A stretch of DNA of 32,399 nucleotides from Dimorphilus gyrociliatus (GCA_904063045.1 CAJFCJ010000198.1:1-32399), one strand, 5' to 3'. Positions 19,525-30,383 are shown, counted from the first letter of the stretch. A program made the numbers and translations. Notes: generated by a model not told the origin, from the letters alone.

Positions 19525-21128
19525 CATACTTTAAAAAAATTTTTAGTTTTGATATTAAGATATACAAAATAACTAGTTTTAATTGGTAATAATAATGATT
19601 AATATGTATAAACTAATATCCTTTACAAAAAATTTTCAAAAACTTGTTTTTCTTTTATAAAATGCAGTTTTAGTAATTATACCTCGAAAAAAGGGTTAGT
19701 TAAAAATGAGTCACCATCTATTTAATTAAATATTTTACTTTAAATCTACCTTAGGACACTCCTTAACAAATTATATAAATGAATTATTACAATATTTTAT
19801 GAAAATATAGTAATAATACTTTTAGACCTTTTTAATACTTAGTGTGGCCAACTTTATTGAAATGACACAGTTGTAGCCTCATTCTAACACTGTTAAACAA
19901 TTTTTCAACATATTCAGTTGGAATATTGTCAAATTCTTGCTGTATTACCCTCCATAGATCATCAACATGTGTGCACAGATGTTTACCAACCCTTCCTTTT
20001 AGGTATGACCATACATTTTCAATAGGATTTAAGTCAGGACTCTGGGCTGGTCAGTCTTGCTAGTGCCTTAAGTTCTTTTCATTTAGATACCGAAAGGTAC
20101 TCCTAGATGTATAGCATGCAGCACCATCCTGCATGAATACATGGTACCTATTGTAATTCTATAGAAAAGATTTACCAATAATTTCTTGATATTTCTCCAA
20201 ATTTAAATTGCTTTTATATAAATGTATACCTCTGCTGCCATCACTTTTTAAAAAACCCCAAATATTTAGGGAACCATTTGCCTCTTTAAAAGTTTTTTTT
20301 GCATATTTTGCCTTATATCTATTAGTTGGATGCCTCCTGACGAACTGCCAGTGTTTTGGATATAAATCTATCCTTGTCTCATCCAAAAACACAATTGAAT
20401 TAATTTGCTCTGTGCTCCAAGAGAGGAGTCTTTTTACAAAAGTTTATCCTATTTGACAAGTCTTTTTTCTAATAGGGATTTTTTTGCTCCAACATAGCCT
20501 CTCAAGTTATGTTTCCTTAAAACATTCTTACATGTTGATAAGAATATAACTGATGCTAGTTTAGAGGTGGACAAAATTTTTTTTTGCTCCCCAGAAATGA
20601 TTTCTGCTAGATATAAGGCATAATATTCTCTCATCTTGCTTGCTTAATTTGACTGGTCTGCCACATCTGGGTAAATCTTCAATTGTATGATGCAATTGAA
20701 ACATTTTCCAGATATTTTGGGCACTGAAGCTAGAAATTTTAAACATTTTGGCAATTTTATTCAATGATATCCCTTCTTGGTGTTTTTCAACAACCAAATA
20801 ACAAATTTGTTTATCAATGACCATTGTTTTTTTGAAAAACCAAAGATATAATTATAATAAAATACTTTCCTATTTGATTTATGCAGCTTAACCCCATTTT
20901 TTTGATTAAATAGATGGTGACTCATTTTTAACTAACCCCTTTTTTCGAGGTGTAATTACTAAAACAGGATTTTATAAAAGAAAAACAATTTTTTGATAAT
21001 TTTTGGTAAAGGATATTAGTTTATACATATTAATCATTATTATTATCAATTAAAAGTAGCTATTCAGCATAGCTTAATATCAAAACAAAAAATTTTACAA
21101 GGTGGCTGGGGACTTTTTGCCTATACTG
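19525..21128 (-). mobile_element. Inactive Tc1/mariner element with long terminal repeats
   Basis: About 1.6 kb, the usual size for Tc1. The left terminal repeat (about 19525-19727) and right one (about 20906-21128) are inverted copies of roughly 200 bp. They share blocks such as TTAATATGTATAAACTAATA and ACCTCGAAAAAAGGG. The right end reads TA|CAGTATAGGCAAAAAGTCCC from outside, with the expected TA at 21129-21130. About 30 outer bases of the left end are not recognisable. The transposase gene lies between the repeats on the minus strand. Confidence 0.88.
19832..20824 (-). pseudogene. Tc1/mariner transposase, DD35E, decayed
   Basis: The minus-strand frame opens with ATG at 20824 and has the paired-type helix-turn-helix (LNKIAKMFKISSFSAQNIWK) and a GRPVKLS basic segment. 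The catalytic acids follow in order: Asp in FLDETR, Asp in FMQDGAACYT and Glu in SPDLNPIENVW, with 35 residues between the last two. The C-terminus ends near HFNKVGHTKY at 19832. The gene is dead: frameshifts in the A/T run near 20575 and near 20440, a TAG near 20160, and both TAG and TGA shortly before PAQSPD, the TGA apparently from a conserved Trp codon. It belongs to the same family as the fragments at 3231-3681 and 9915-10366. Confidence 0.9.
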
Positions 21129-21294
21129 TATATTTTATATAGGCCTTAATTGATTTTATACAGAAATTAAAGCTATTTCTGTATTGTTCATTTAATAAAA
21201 CAATATTAATAAACAGTGATTATACTACTCATCGAAATTTATCACTAATTGAAATTTATTCAAGTGTAAAAACCAATGAAAGTTTATTTAACTA

Positions 21295-23200
21295 GAAAAA
21301 GTTTGCAATGGAATTATAGACTGCTATGAAGGAAGTTATGAATTGTTTTGTAATATTAAACTATTTCATCATAGATTGTGTAAAAAAATATTAAATTATG
21401 AATATATATGTGAAAACAATGGAGATTTTAACAACATAACTATAAATTCTAGTATAAGAAAAGTAACAATTTCTGGAAATTTAGACATAAATTATCATTT
21501 ATTAACATGTTCAAAGTTTCCAAATTTAATACTATTGAATTTGCATGGAAATAATTTAGATATTAAATCTTCAATGATTGGAAGCAAGAATTTCAAATTA
21601 AAAATGATACAATATATAGATATTTCTAAAAATCTTTTAAAAGAATATTTTGAATAAAGTAGGAAAAAGACTTTATTTTAATAGTCACCGAAACATATAT
21701 CTTGATGATATGATGCGACGGTGAAGACAATTCAGTTATTGATCGTATACCAAGGGGCCACCTGGTGGGAGTTTGTATGACGTTACGTTTTTAAAGGGTG
21801 TAATGGCCCTCTGTCGGCTATTACAAACGTTACTTAGCATAACTTATTTTACAGAATATATATAATAAAATATTTAGATAATAATTTAAGATATTTTAAA
21901 AAGTTAGAAATTTTAAAAATAGCAAATTATGATATTTTTGAAATTAGTTTGAAATCATTTGAATTTTTTATTAATTAAAAAAATTTACATTTAAATAACA
22001 CAAATTTTCCATTGGATGAACGTGATAGGATTGCGAAATATATAAAAAAAAATTGAAAGTATTGTGAGTAAAAGTTATGAATTGTGTTGCCTTGTATGGA
22101 AATATTTTAGTAGGAAAGTTCAATGTCTTCCAAATAAGTCATTATCCAACACTTGTTCAGATTTATTGATTTAAAAATTGATCAAATCCTTTTTTTGTAT
22201 TTTTGGAGCTCTTGATTTCATTGTTAAATTTCTTTCAATACTTCTTTCACTAATTGTAGTTTCAATGTCAAGGTTATTTAGGTTAATGTCAAATATAGCG
22301 GATTTTTTAACATCATTCTCTCAATTGCTATTGTTGATAATTTTTATAATAACAATTACATTGAAAATGATTCAAAATGGCGTCAGAGTGAATTCTGTCA
22401 ATTTTTAAGAACAAGTATGACTTTTTCTTTATTACTTTCAACAGAAAGCCTTTTATTAATAACAGGAGAAAGATATATTGCAATTTCATGTCCATTTTTG
22501 GTGTCTGGACTGAAAAAATACAAAAATATCTTGCTCTGTTCATATTCATTCAAGTACTTTTAACATTAATAATACCACTTTTGCTTTATACAGTAAATAA
22601 TCAACATCCGGTTTTCATATTAATTAGGACGGATCTAATTCTTTTCTCATTCCCATAGAATGTGCATTGAAAATCACCAATATGCTTTAATATTCATATT
22701 AGAAGTGAATTAGGATATGGCTGGATTTATTCATTTATCATCTTTAAATTAACAACCTTAGTAATTAGCATACTAATTTGCATATTATATGGAAATATTA
22801 TTTGTCATGAAAGTAAGTTCCTTTTAAAAAATGGTGAATAATGAAAAAACAAAATAAATCAAAAAGAAATTATTTAGGTCTGTTAATTGTTACAAATATT
22901 TGTTATTGGATTCCAATTTCAATATTAGGTATCGTTACAAATTGCAGTTTTATAATCTTATCTAAATATATTTTTAAGGTTTGGTTTTATTGGTTACTGA
23001 TGTTCAATGATGTCTATTCCATTATTGTTTCATTATTAATATCCATAAATAGCTTGTTAAATCCATTTTTGTATTTTCTTTCTTATCAGAAAGAATTCTC
23101 GGTAAAAAGAGAAGAAATGCAGAAAGGAAAAGGTTCATTGAAATTTTTTGCCTCAATTTTTTCACTCGGAAAATTTGTTAAAAAAATTTTTTTAAACTGA
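21295..23200 (+). pseudogene. Type C LGR (LDLa-LRR-GPCR, relaxin-receptor-like), decayed
   Basis: Several frames line up into one leucine-rich-repeat GPCR. An exon after a CTAG acceptor (21292-21294) starts with an LDL-receptor class A tail (KVCNGIIDCYEGSYE). LRRs follow (about 21420-21640, then 21855-22010 after an inserted element), then a Cys-rich hinge (YELCCLVW...NTCSDLL) leading into TM1 and TM2 (RLMSNIADFL). A WRQS-x2-C segment and the TM3 end TGERYIAISCPF come next, then TM6 with CYWIP and TM7 with NSLLNPFLY (22841-23200). In animals such receptors bind relaxin-like peptides or related ligands and signal through G proteins. Multiple stops and frameshifts plus the 204-bp insertion indicate a pseudogene. 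A few breaks could be introns, but no good splice sites rescue the whole. Confidence 0.78.
21649..21852 (+). mobile_element. 204-bp non-coding element, copy 1 (MITE-like)
   Basis: Inserted between LRR codons of the receptor pseudogene. It is flanked by AGAATAT (21642-21648 and 21853-21859) and matches the reverse complement of 31208-31408. It begins TTTGAATAAAGTAGG and ends CTTATTTTAC, giving weak terminal inverted repeats. It contains an 11-bp palindrome, CCACCTGGTGG (21758-21768), and an AATAAAGT...ACTTTATT hairpin near its start. There is no ORF. The class is unknown; a non-autonomous DNA transposon is the best guess. Confidence 0.7.
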
Positions 23201-23281
23201 AAACACTTAATGATGCAGTTGATAAAATGTTCATTAAGTTTGAGTACAAAGCACAAAAATTACCAGTTTCCTTGAGAAAAT

Positions 23282-23503
23282 ATGACTTTACAAACTTCTT
23301 CTATTCACTCCTTAAGCAATAAATTTTTTTTAAAAACTCCAATGGATATTTCGTTATGGAAGACAATACTTTTTTATACAAAGAAAGTTTTTATTGAAAA
23401 AAAATACATTAAAGCAACAAAGGATATTCTAAAGGCAATTTCTTACTGCCATAGTAACAAATTCACGTCTGAAAACCAACTGACATCTGATAACATATGT
23501 TAA
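23282..23503 (+). pseudogene. Possible protein-kinase-like relic downstream of the receptor
   Basis: The C-terminal part (KDILKAISYCHSNKF, then TSDNIC) resembles the kinase alpha-E helix and catalytic-loop surroundings (Q-I-L-x-A-I-x-Y-C-H-x-N, then x-x-D-N-I). A second frame just upstream gives GYFVMED, like a kinase hinge. The HRD motif itself is not seen, nor is a glycine-rich loop. It could be a C-terminal extension of the LGR gene, which is in the same frame, or a chance resemblance. Confidence 0.3.
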
Positions 23504-24364
23504 AATGTAAAAATGTCAATTAAAATATTTAAAATTATACAAAATCTAAATTTTTAAACATAATGAGGTTTACAGATAGAATGCATCTTCCAAATCCCAA
23601 TAGGAAAAAAACAAATTTTTCATTGTCTCATAATGAAACTCTAATGAATTTCCAATATTTTCAAATAAAAAACATACCTTTTTTGATTAGTTTATTTTGA
23701 TTAGTTAAAAGAATGAAATTAGTAAAAAAAAATGTCAAAAATAGGTCCTGCACGAAAAATTTCGTCTTTGACTGTTTAGTATCAAATAGTTCTGTATCAA
23801 ATAAACTTTTAGACTATAGTCTCAGTAAACATTTAAAAATATTCATACGTGTAGAATAATGCCATAAAGTAGAATATTTAATTTAACACTTGCAAATTGT
23901 AAGTTTAAAATGTACAGTGGCTGTTTAATTGCAGTACCTACTTCAAATTCAACAGTACTTTTATTTCTTTTTATGCAAAATCAATAATAAGACTCCATGA
24001 TTTGCATGATTCCTTGCAAAATATCGTTTACTACAAACCTTTGTTAATATCGAAGATTACATTACAATCTTTAATCTCATTGCTCTAACTAATTTTACTA
24101 AAAACAGAACAGAAGAATAAGAGAAACTAATGTTGGCTTCCCTAGAAAATGATGGATTAGTAGTGTAATAATGAAATATTGGCAAAGTATTCAATAAATT
24201 TCCCCTTAAGAGTCTATTGGACTCTAGAAAAAAATATTCTTCGGATTCTATGCTTCCAGCTGTACTTTGAAATCTTTTTGGAATTTTTTTAATAAATAAA
24301 AATCTATTTATATTATAAAAACACAGGTTAAAATATCTGATTAATTAGAAGATCATCACTAGAG
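23504..24364. other. Intergenic region before the GPCR
   Basis: AT-rich with no open frame of note; presumably includes the promoter of the GPCR at 24365. No repeat or RNA gene recognised. Confidence 0.5.
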
Positions 24365-25321
24365 ATGGGATTGGCAAATATATATTTAACAGTTTTTTCA
24401 TGTTCTGTTCAAGTGTTTGGCTTTCTTTTGAATAGTAATTTAATTATAATAAATATGATGAATAAAGATTTATGGAAATTACATAATTTCGGAGTTACAG
24501 CCTTAACTGTTACAGATGTTCTCTACTCTTTAGCTTTCTTTTTCTTTATTCTTTTACATGATACAAAGTTAACTTATCACACCTGTTTAATTGCATTTGA
24601 GTTTATTTTTTTGATAACTTCAGTATCGTCATTTACACTGACTCTAATTACATTTGAAAAGTTTATGGCAGTTGTAAAACCATTAACATTTTATAAAATT
24701 TGGACAACGAAAAGAGCGTTTATCCTGTTTTCTTCAATATGGTTTATCAACGTTGTTATTTGTTCACTTCCAACTTTAGGTTGGAATAATTATGAAACTC
24801 TTTTGAAGGAGGTGAATACTTTTAAATGTAATTCTCTTAATGTTTTTCCTTTTTCATTTATTTTGTTTTGGTCATTCACAAGTGTTTTACCAAATGCTAT
24901 TGGCAGTTTACTATTATACATTCCAGTATTGAAAGCAGTAAGAAAACATAGAAAAGCAATTTCCGATGTATCTAGTGATAGGAATTTAGAATCTGAAGGC
25001 AGTAGTATTCGAGTTTTAACTAGTTTATTAATAATCAATTGTTTCTTTTGGCTTATACCAGCTATAATACCAACTGACAATTATTTCAGATTGCAAGGAA
25101 TATTAAATTTGTCAGATAATAAGTTTGAATTACTCACTGACTCACTCCTATCACTTATTATTTCCAATGCAACATTAAACGCCCTTGTTCATGGGTATAC
25201 AAAATCATCAATAAGGCGACAAACCAAAAGACTTTTTCTGAATATCTTAAAAAGGATTGTTTGTCAAAAAAATTTTAGAAATACAATTCTTGTTGTAAAT
25301 AGTGTAGAAACAGTAATTTGA
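24365..25321 (+). CDS. Class A GPCR with non-canonical signature residues
   Basis: Intronless 318-residue receptor with seven hydrophobic segments. Class A landmarks: Asn in TM1 (LLNSNLIII), Asp in TM2 (LTVTDVLYSL), Cys at the start of TM3 (YHTCLIAF) with a partner Cys in loop 2 (TFKCNS), Trp in TM4, PTLGWNN at the TM4 end as in adenosine and amine-like receptors, and FFWLIP in TM6. Two hallmark motifs are altered: the DRY box is EKF (LITFEKFMAVVKPL), with Lys for the key Arg, and the NPxxY motif is NALVH, without the Pro. The long frame without stops argues that it is a working gene. Probably a divergent, lineage-expanded sensory or peptide/amine receptor at the plasma membrane; ligand unknown. 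ATG at 24365 is chosen because TM1 begins within 10 residues. Confidence 0.88.
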   Translation: MGLANIYLTVFSCSVQVFGFLLNSNLIIINMMNKDLWKLHNFGVTALTVTDVLYSLAFFFFILLHDTKLTYHTCLIAFEFIFLITSVSSFTLTLITFEKFMAVVKPLTFYKIWTTKRAFILFSSIWFINVVICSLPTLGWNNYETLLKEVNTFKCNSLNVFPFSFILFWSFTSVLPNAIGSLLLYIPVLKAVRKHRKAISDVSSDRNLESEGSSIRVLTSLLIINCFFWLIPAIIPTDNYFRLQGILNLSDNKFELLTDSLLSLIISNATLNALVHGYTKSSIRRQTKRLFLNILKRIVCQKNFRNTILVVNSVETVI

Positions 25322-25746
25322 TTTAGACTAATTAATTATTTCAGTATTTGTATAATAATATTAATTAAATATCGGATTATCTAGATATGAGTTCTTAGTA
25401 AAAATCAATACTTGTTCTATATCTATAAATGTTACTTTATGTATTTTATGGTGTAAAATGTAAAGGAACTCTATCAATTTTTATTGAACCTAGTAAATAA
25501 TACTGCATCTTTGTGATTCTATTTTGAATTTTTCCCAGTATAAATCTTTAGTTTGTAAAAAAAATCATCTGAATGTTCAGGAATATTTCTTTACCATAAA
25601 ACTAGAATGTGAGGTAATTTTTGGTCAAAATTAATAACCAAACCAACAGCTCCAGTACGATTCATTCCAATTAATCATCCTTTTAATAGTGATAAAATAT
25701 GACAAACTGAAATAAACTTTATAAGATTTTGTTTTTCGCTTATAGC
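25322..25746. other. Intergenic region after the GPCR
   Basis: AT-rich 3' flank of the GPCR gene; no ORF, repeat or RNA recognised. Confidence 0.5.
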
Positions 25747-25768
25747 ACGAAATTCCTAAGAATTTCGT
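25747..25768. promoter_or_regulatory. Perfect 9-bp inverted repeat upstream of peptide gene
   Basis: ACGAAATTC, four bases, then GAATTTCGT. It lies about 85 bp upstream of a TATA box, a plausible site for a dimeric transcription factor; no direct evidence. Confidence 0.4.
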
Positions 25769-25852
25769 ATAAATTTTATTTGATATTCTTTTGGTCTCTC
25801 ACACCGTTCTATTACATTCACTCAGTATTTTTCAATAGAACTAATAACTTTA

Positions 25853-25858
25853 TATAAA
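25853..25858 (+). promoter_or_regulatory. TATA box of the peptide precursor gene
   Basis: TATAAA within TTTATATAAACA, 60 bp before the ATG. Transcription would start around 25880 in a pyrimidine-rich initiator-like stretch, giving a short 5' UTR. Confidence 0.55.
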
Positions 25859-25917
25859 CATATTCGCAGTGAAAAAGTTTTTCATTCTCTCTCTCTCTGT
25901 TCACTCTAATTAGAGCT

Positions 25918-26301
25918 ATGAAATCTTTGATCGTGCTTATAATTTGTGTGAGTTTGATTGCAAATATGCAATCACTCGAGCACCAATCGAATGATGTTGC
26001 AGACAATTTGGTAATTAATTTATACTTTTTTATTCCTGGTAAATGTCAATATATGGAATTTTTTCTTCTTAAGGTAAGATCTTTAAAGGAACTCCTATCG
26101 ATGAAAGTAAATTATTAAAGAGAGAGTTGAACTTGTGGAATGCAAAGAAGAGTTTAAAGGACTTACTACTTAAGCGCCAGTTGGAAGTTAGTATAAAAAT
26201 TAAACAATTATTTTAAGGGATAATCTAATTATATTTTCAATTTTTAGTAGCTACTACTTGAGACAAAAACCTATCAAACACCATTGCAATGGGATAAATA
26301 A
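25918..26301 (+). CDS. Secreted peptide precursor (neuropeptide/hormone-like), three exons
   Basis: Exons 25918-26010, 26079-26186 and 26251-26301 join in phase 0 into 83 residues; the introns are 68 and 64 bp. The first 20 or so residues form a clear signal peptide (MKSLIVLIICVSLIANMQS). Two Lys-Arg pairs (LLKR, LLLKR) flank ELNLWNAKKSLKDLLL, the layout of a prohormone cut by a proprotein convertase; the rest ends TPLQWDK. There are no cysteines in the putative mature parts and no Gly before the KR sites, so no C-terminal amidation is predicted. Both acceptors have an alternative AG a few bases upstream (26073 and 26247). Choosing those ends the frame early, so the downstream AGs are preferred. 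A TATA box precedes the gene and AATAAA at 26395-26400 could be the poly(A) signal. No family is recognised. Confidence 0.6.
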
Positions 26302-26394
26302 AAGTGGATAGTTTAAAGTGCAAAGTAATTTCGAAATATTGTATTGTATTGATGTAGAAATTTTTTATGTTAACTTTTGCTGTAATATTTTTGA

Positions 26395-26400
26395 AATAAA
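26395..26400 (+). terminator. Candidate poly(A) signal of the peptide gene
   Basis: AATAAA about 95 bp after the stop. Another AATAAA overlaps the stop codon (26297-26302) but is likely too early. Confidence 0.4.
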
Positions 26401-27279
26401 TATTTTAATTTCATTTCCCTAAATTCAATTTCACTGCCATAATTGTAACTTAAATTGATATCTTCCAATGTTTCACATTTTTTGTAACAATAATTTAAAC
26501 ATTTGAATATAAATAGAGCACAAATAGAAAGGTTAATTCTAGAAAAATATTTCGAAGAAGTTATTTAATTATTTAATATTTTTCAAAACCCCTGTCCATA
26601 TGTAACATTTTGACTTAAATTGATATTTTTATTACATTTCCTTAATAGATCTTCAAAATATCTACCTTGATGCATTTCAAGATTATGTTTAGAGAGATCA
26701 ATTTTAAGAAGTGAACTTGATGCTGATGATTATAAACCATTATATATTCTTTCAAATTAATTTCCATATGTATAATTTCCTCTTAGGTAGATTTCATGCA
26801 ATGATGTACATCTTGAAGCTAAATAACTACATTATTTGTCAGTGAGATCGTAATCACAAAAATGTCTCATTTCCACTTAAATTAATTTTATTCAAACACT
26901 TACATTCTTTAAAAGAATATCCTAATATAAAACTATTCTCTTCATTTAATTTATAATAAACTAAACTCAATTTTAAAAAAAATTTGTTGAAAATTTAAAT
27001 AAATTTTTTAATGTTAAATTTTCCAAAATTTTAAAAGATCAATTTTTCTTTCGTATCATTTAGCAAGTAATTATGCGAAAGTTTAATAGCAGGGAAGATA
27101 GTTTGTAGAAGGGTGTCAAATTACTAAACTAGCGAATGTTTACGATGCACAATGCAATGAGTATATTAGAACCTTTGTCTATTGTTATGTTTTATAGATT
27201 TAAACTTATCTGGATAAATTATGACTAATTTTTGTATGCAAAAAAATTTATTTAATCAATCCAAAATGCTATGTTCCTC

Positions 27280-27358
27280 AATTAAATAACATTTACCAAG
27301 ATATATTTTAAAATCTAAAAAAAAATTTAATAAAAATTAAATAACATTTACCAAGATA
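27280..27358. repeat. Short direct duplication
   Basis: A 24-bp sequence beginning AATTAAATAACATTTACC occurs twice with a 55-bp period, separated by an A/T-only-like stretch. Probably replication slippage. Confidence 0.7.
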
Positions 27359-28654
27359 GATTTTATACTATTGCATAGTCTCTGAAATTCTTTTCCACTC
27401 GCCATTTTTTATTTAAATTGATATCTTGTAAAGATGTTCATTCTTTAAGTAAATCTGTTGAAGATCGGTTCTTCTGCGATTAGGAAACAATATATTTCAC
27501 TGTTTGTAACCTTATCAAAGGTTGATGTATTCTGTTCGACTAATAATCAGTATCAATATAATCACGTGTTGATACACACACCTGAATGTGTATTATCTTC
27601 ATTTTATTTTTTTTGTATTAAATATATCAAGTACAACAATTTAGCTTTTAGTTAGTTTCCATACATCATGCATGTAAAACAACATTACGTCTACCAGCAT
27701 TTTCAATAATTATATATTTTGCATTGTAGTTATTAAAGTCAATATTTTTCATAACATTGTAAAAATTTATCTATCTGATTTCCGTGATAAGTCCACGAAG
27801 CATATTTAAAATATCCAATGGACATCTTAAAAAAATAGATAAAATGTGAATTGCTGTTATTAGTTTTGAATTACCAAATTTTTCCGTCATGTTGAACAAT
27901 TGTGAGAACATCAGCAAAATTAATCTTGCGTGCCCTATCCAAAAAACAACAATATTTGAGAAAAGGAGAATGAATTGTTATTGATGGTATCAACGTTAGA
28001 CTCCATATCCTATTGATTGGCGCATGTCTTCACTATCTTCAACCGTCCAACGTAATCTAAAGAACTTTAAGGATATTGTTCTAACTATTACCCCAAATGA
28101 TAAAATATCTCCTGTTTCAAATCTTAATTATATATTATTAGACGCCATCACATAACTAAAAATGCAATATTTTTTGTTGATCGGAACATCAAGGGAAGGT
28201 TATCCCTTGCTGTTTGCTAGCACAAAAATAATTTTGAAATGGCCTGACGAAAACGATAAAAGTTTTCACAATCAAATCTTTTTATATTTTTCTTCTCTAC
28301 TTCTTTCTATTTAAATTTTTCGGTTTTTTTATTATCTTCTGCAAGAAAATGACAAAAGCGATTATAAATTGAAAAGATAAATAAAACGGATTCTATATAT
28401 TGTACAGAAGAGGGACTCGAAAAAAACATCCAAAAGTTTCTATTAATATAATGTTATGAATTTAAAATGGGTAGGACAAAGATTAAACTAAAGATTAGGA
28501 GACATGCGCAAATGAAAACAAAACCAATAGTTCCTTATTATTTTCATAGAATAGGGCATAGAATGGAACCCATTGTATCTGACTGCCTGTTACTACATAT
28601 GGGGTAGTTTTTAAACAATTTTTGATAGTTATTATGCACTACGTCATAGTAAAT

Positions 28655-28759
28655 TCATTTACAAAAACTTCCATCATCACCAAACTCTGGCTCATCTGAA
28701 GGTTTATCATTGTGCTCACTAAGACCTTCTACAAATTGAATTTCATAATCAGCTACATT
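28655..28759 (-). pseudogene. Short acidic coding-like fragment
   Basis: A 34-codon minus-strand stretch (EIQFVEGLSEHND, then SDEPEFGDDGSFCK) has the composition of an acidic linker, unlike the surrounding AT-rich DNA. It could be an exon or transposon remnant; no family is recognised. Confidence 0.25.
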
Positions 28760-30383
28760 TTATAATTTTTCACCGAATTCACAATTATGCGCCTTGATCT
28801 GTTAGTCTTCTAGGAAATATTTAACCAATAAATTCGACTTAAACTTGATTAAATAATATATAATCATTTACCTTTTAAATCTTGCAAATTAAGTTAGCTC
28901 AAAATTATTTCGCAACTATGTTTTAACCTTTTAAAGTAAAAGTTAGATAACTTTTTCAATTTTAGGATAGCTGTCTTTTCACTGTTCACAATATCTTTAC
29001 ATACTTAATCCGTCGTTTATAGATAGCTAAACTTTTTTTTTATTCGAAAAACTTTAATTTGATTTGATATCTGAATCTATACTAAGAGTTACAGGGAATG
29101 AAAATATTGTGATAACGTCTAAACGTTATTAATTGGATTAACAAAGGAAATATGTAGACAGTGTGAAAACATGATTTTTAAAGTTTTTTTCCTTTGCCCA
29201 TTATATGTGTTTTCTGATAATTTCTGATGTTAATGATCAAGTGCAACAAATTCTACACTGATGTTTAAATTATCATATCTTTTAAAATACAACATCAATG
29301 ATCCTTTGATGATCTGGTTTGTTAGCCATCTTGTAGCAATTACCAACAATATAATGAAAACTGAATGCAATGCAAATTTTTATACTGTTACAATGATCCC
29401 AATATTCTTTAGCAGTTTATATTAAGATTGGAATTCTCTAAATTATTGCCTGTACAACCTCTAAAGTCATACTTTTGAAAATTATAAAACTTATCTGATG
29501 TTACAGCAAAACTTTTAGAAAAAACTCTTCTCTTAATAATAAAATACATACCAAAATGTCGTTCCTCTAGTAAATCAAGAATGAAAAATTTAAAATAAAT
29601 CATCATTTAAGATAACGTTTTTTAAAGCGTTACTATATATTATTATTTTTTTTTGATCTACTTTATTTTTAAAAAAAAATGGAAATTGAAAATTTCCAAC
29701 TCGATCTTATCTTCTCTATATCAAAAAAAGAGTTAAAATATTTTATTCTATAATTGCTCATTTAAGAAACAATATCAAATTTCACTGTAATTTATGAGAC
29801 TTAACAAACTTAGACATAAATACTTCATCAAATCATCAGGTGTTTTTGCAGCAATATGTAAAATTTCACGTTTTCGAATAAATTTCAAATTTCCTATGAC
29901 GATGAACAAGTTCTAAAAAAATTCAATACAGTGTATATGTGGACTGTTAACCCTGTTAATATCGTAAGGCAAAAAAGTATACATAAAGATAATTCAGAGC
30001 ATAAAAGGCATAACCTTGCGTCAAATAGTTTCCAAATGTACTAATTCCCCAAAAATTGTTTTATTTTATAAAACAATGCAAACTTCTCAGATGTGAGAAT
30101 GAAATGGTCTTTTTTGTTAAAATCGTCATTCACAATCTACCACATTTATGTAAAGATTTATATATAAAAAACCGAATTTAGAAACTTTACATTTAAATGA
30201 AAATCTTTCAAATACACGATTTTTCATTATTATATCAAAATTATACTTACATTGAGAGTTATGAAAAAATTTTCAAATACCAGCAAATCTATGACCTGCA
30301 ATGAGCCACTCATTATTCAAAAATAGTATCAGTTCTCTTTTTAGTGACTATTTTCCAATGCAAAATAAAGCTTTGAAACTTAT

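Larger units (their letters stand above)
26401..30383. other. Long AT-rich stretch without a convincing gene
   Basis: Very AT-rich, stops in all frames; the small frames at 27458-27655 and 29409-29606 lack recognisable features. It includes a 24-bp direct duplication (27280-27303 and 27335-27358) and one short coding-looking minus-strand fragment (28655-28759). No RNA gene identified. Confidence 0.5.

Noticed and set aside
24790-25080. Minus-strand ORF opposite the GPCR
   Set aside because: Shadow of the receptor reading frame with no domain.
25747-25768. Heat-shock element
   Set aside because: The spacing between GAA and TTC is one base instead of two, so it does not fit the nGAAn pentamer pattern.
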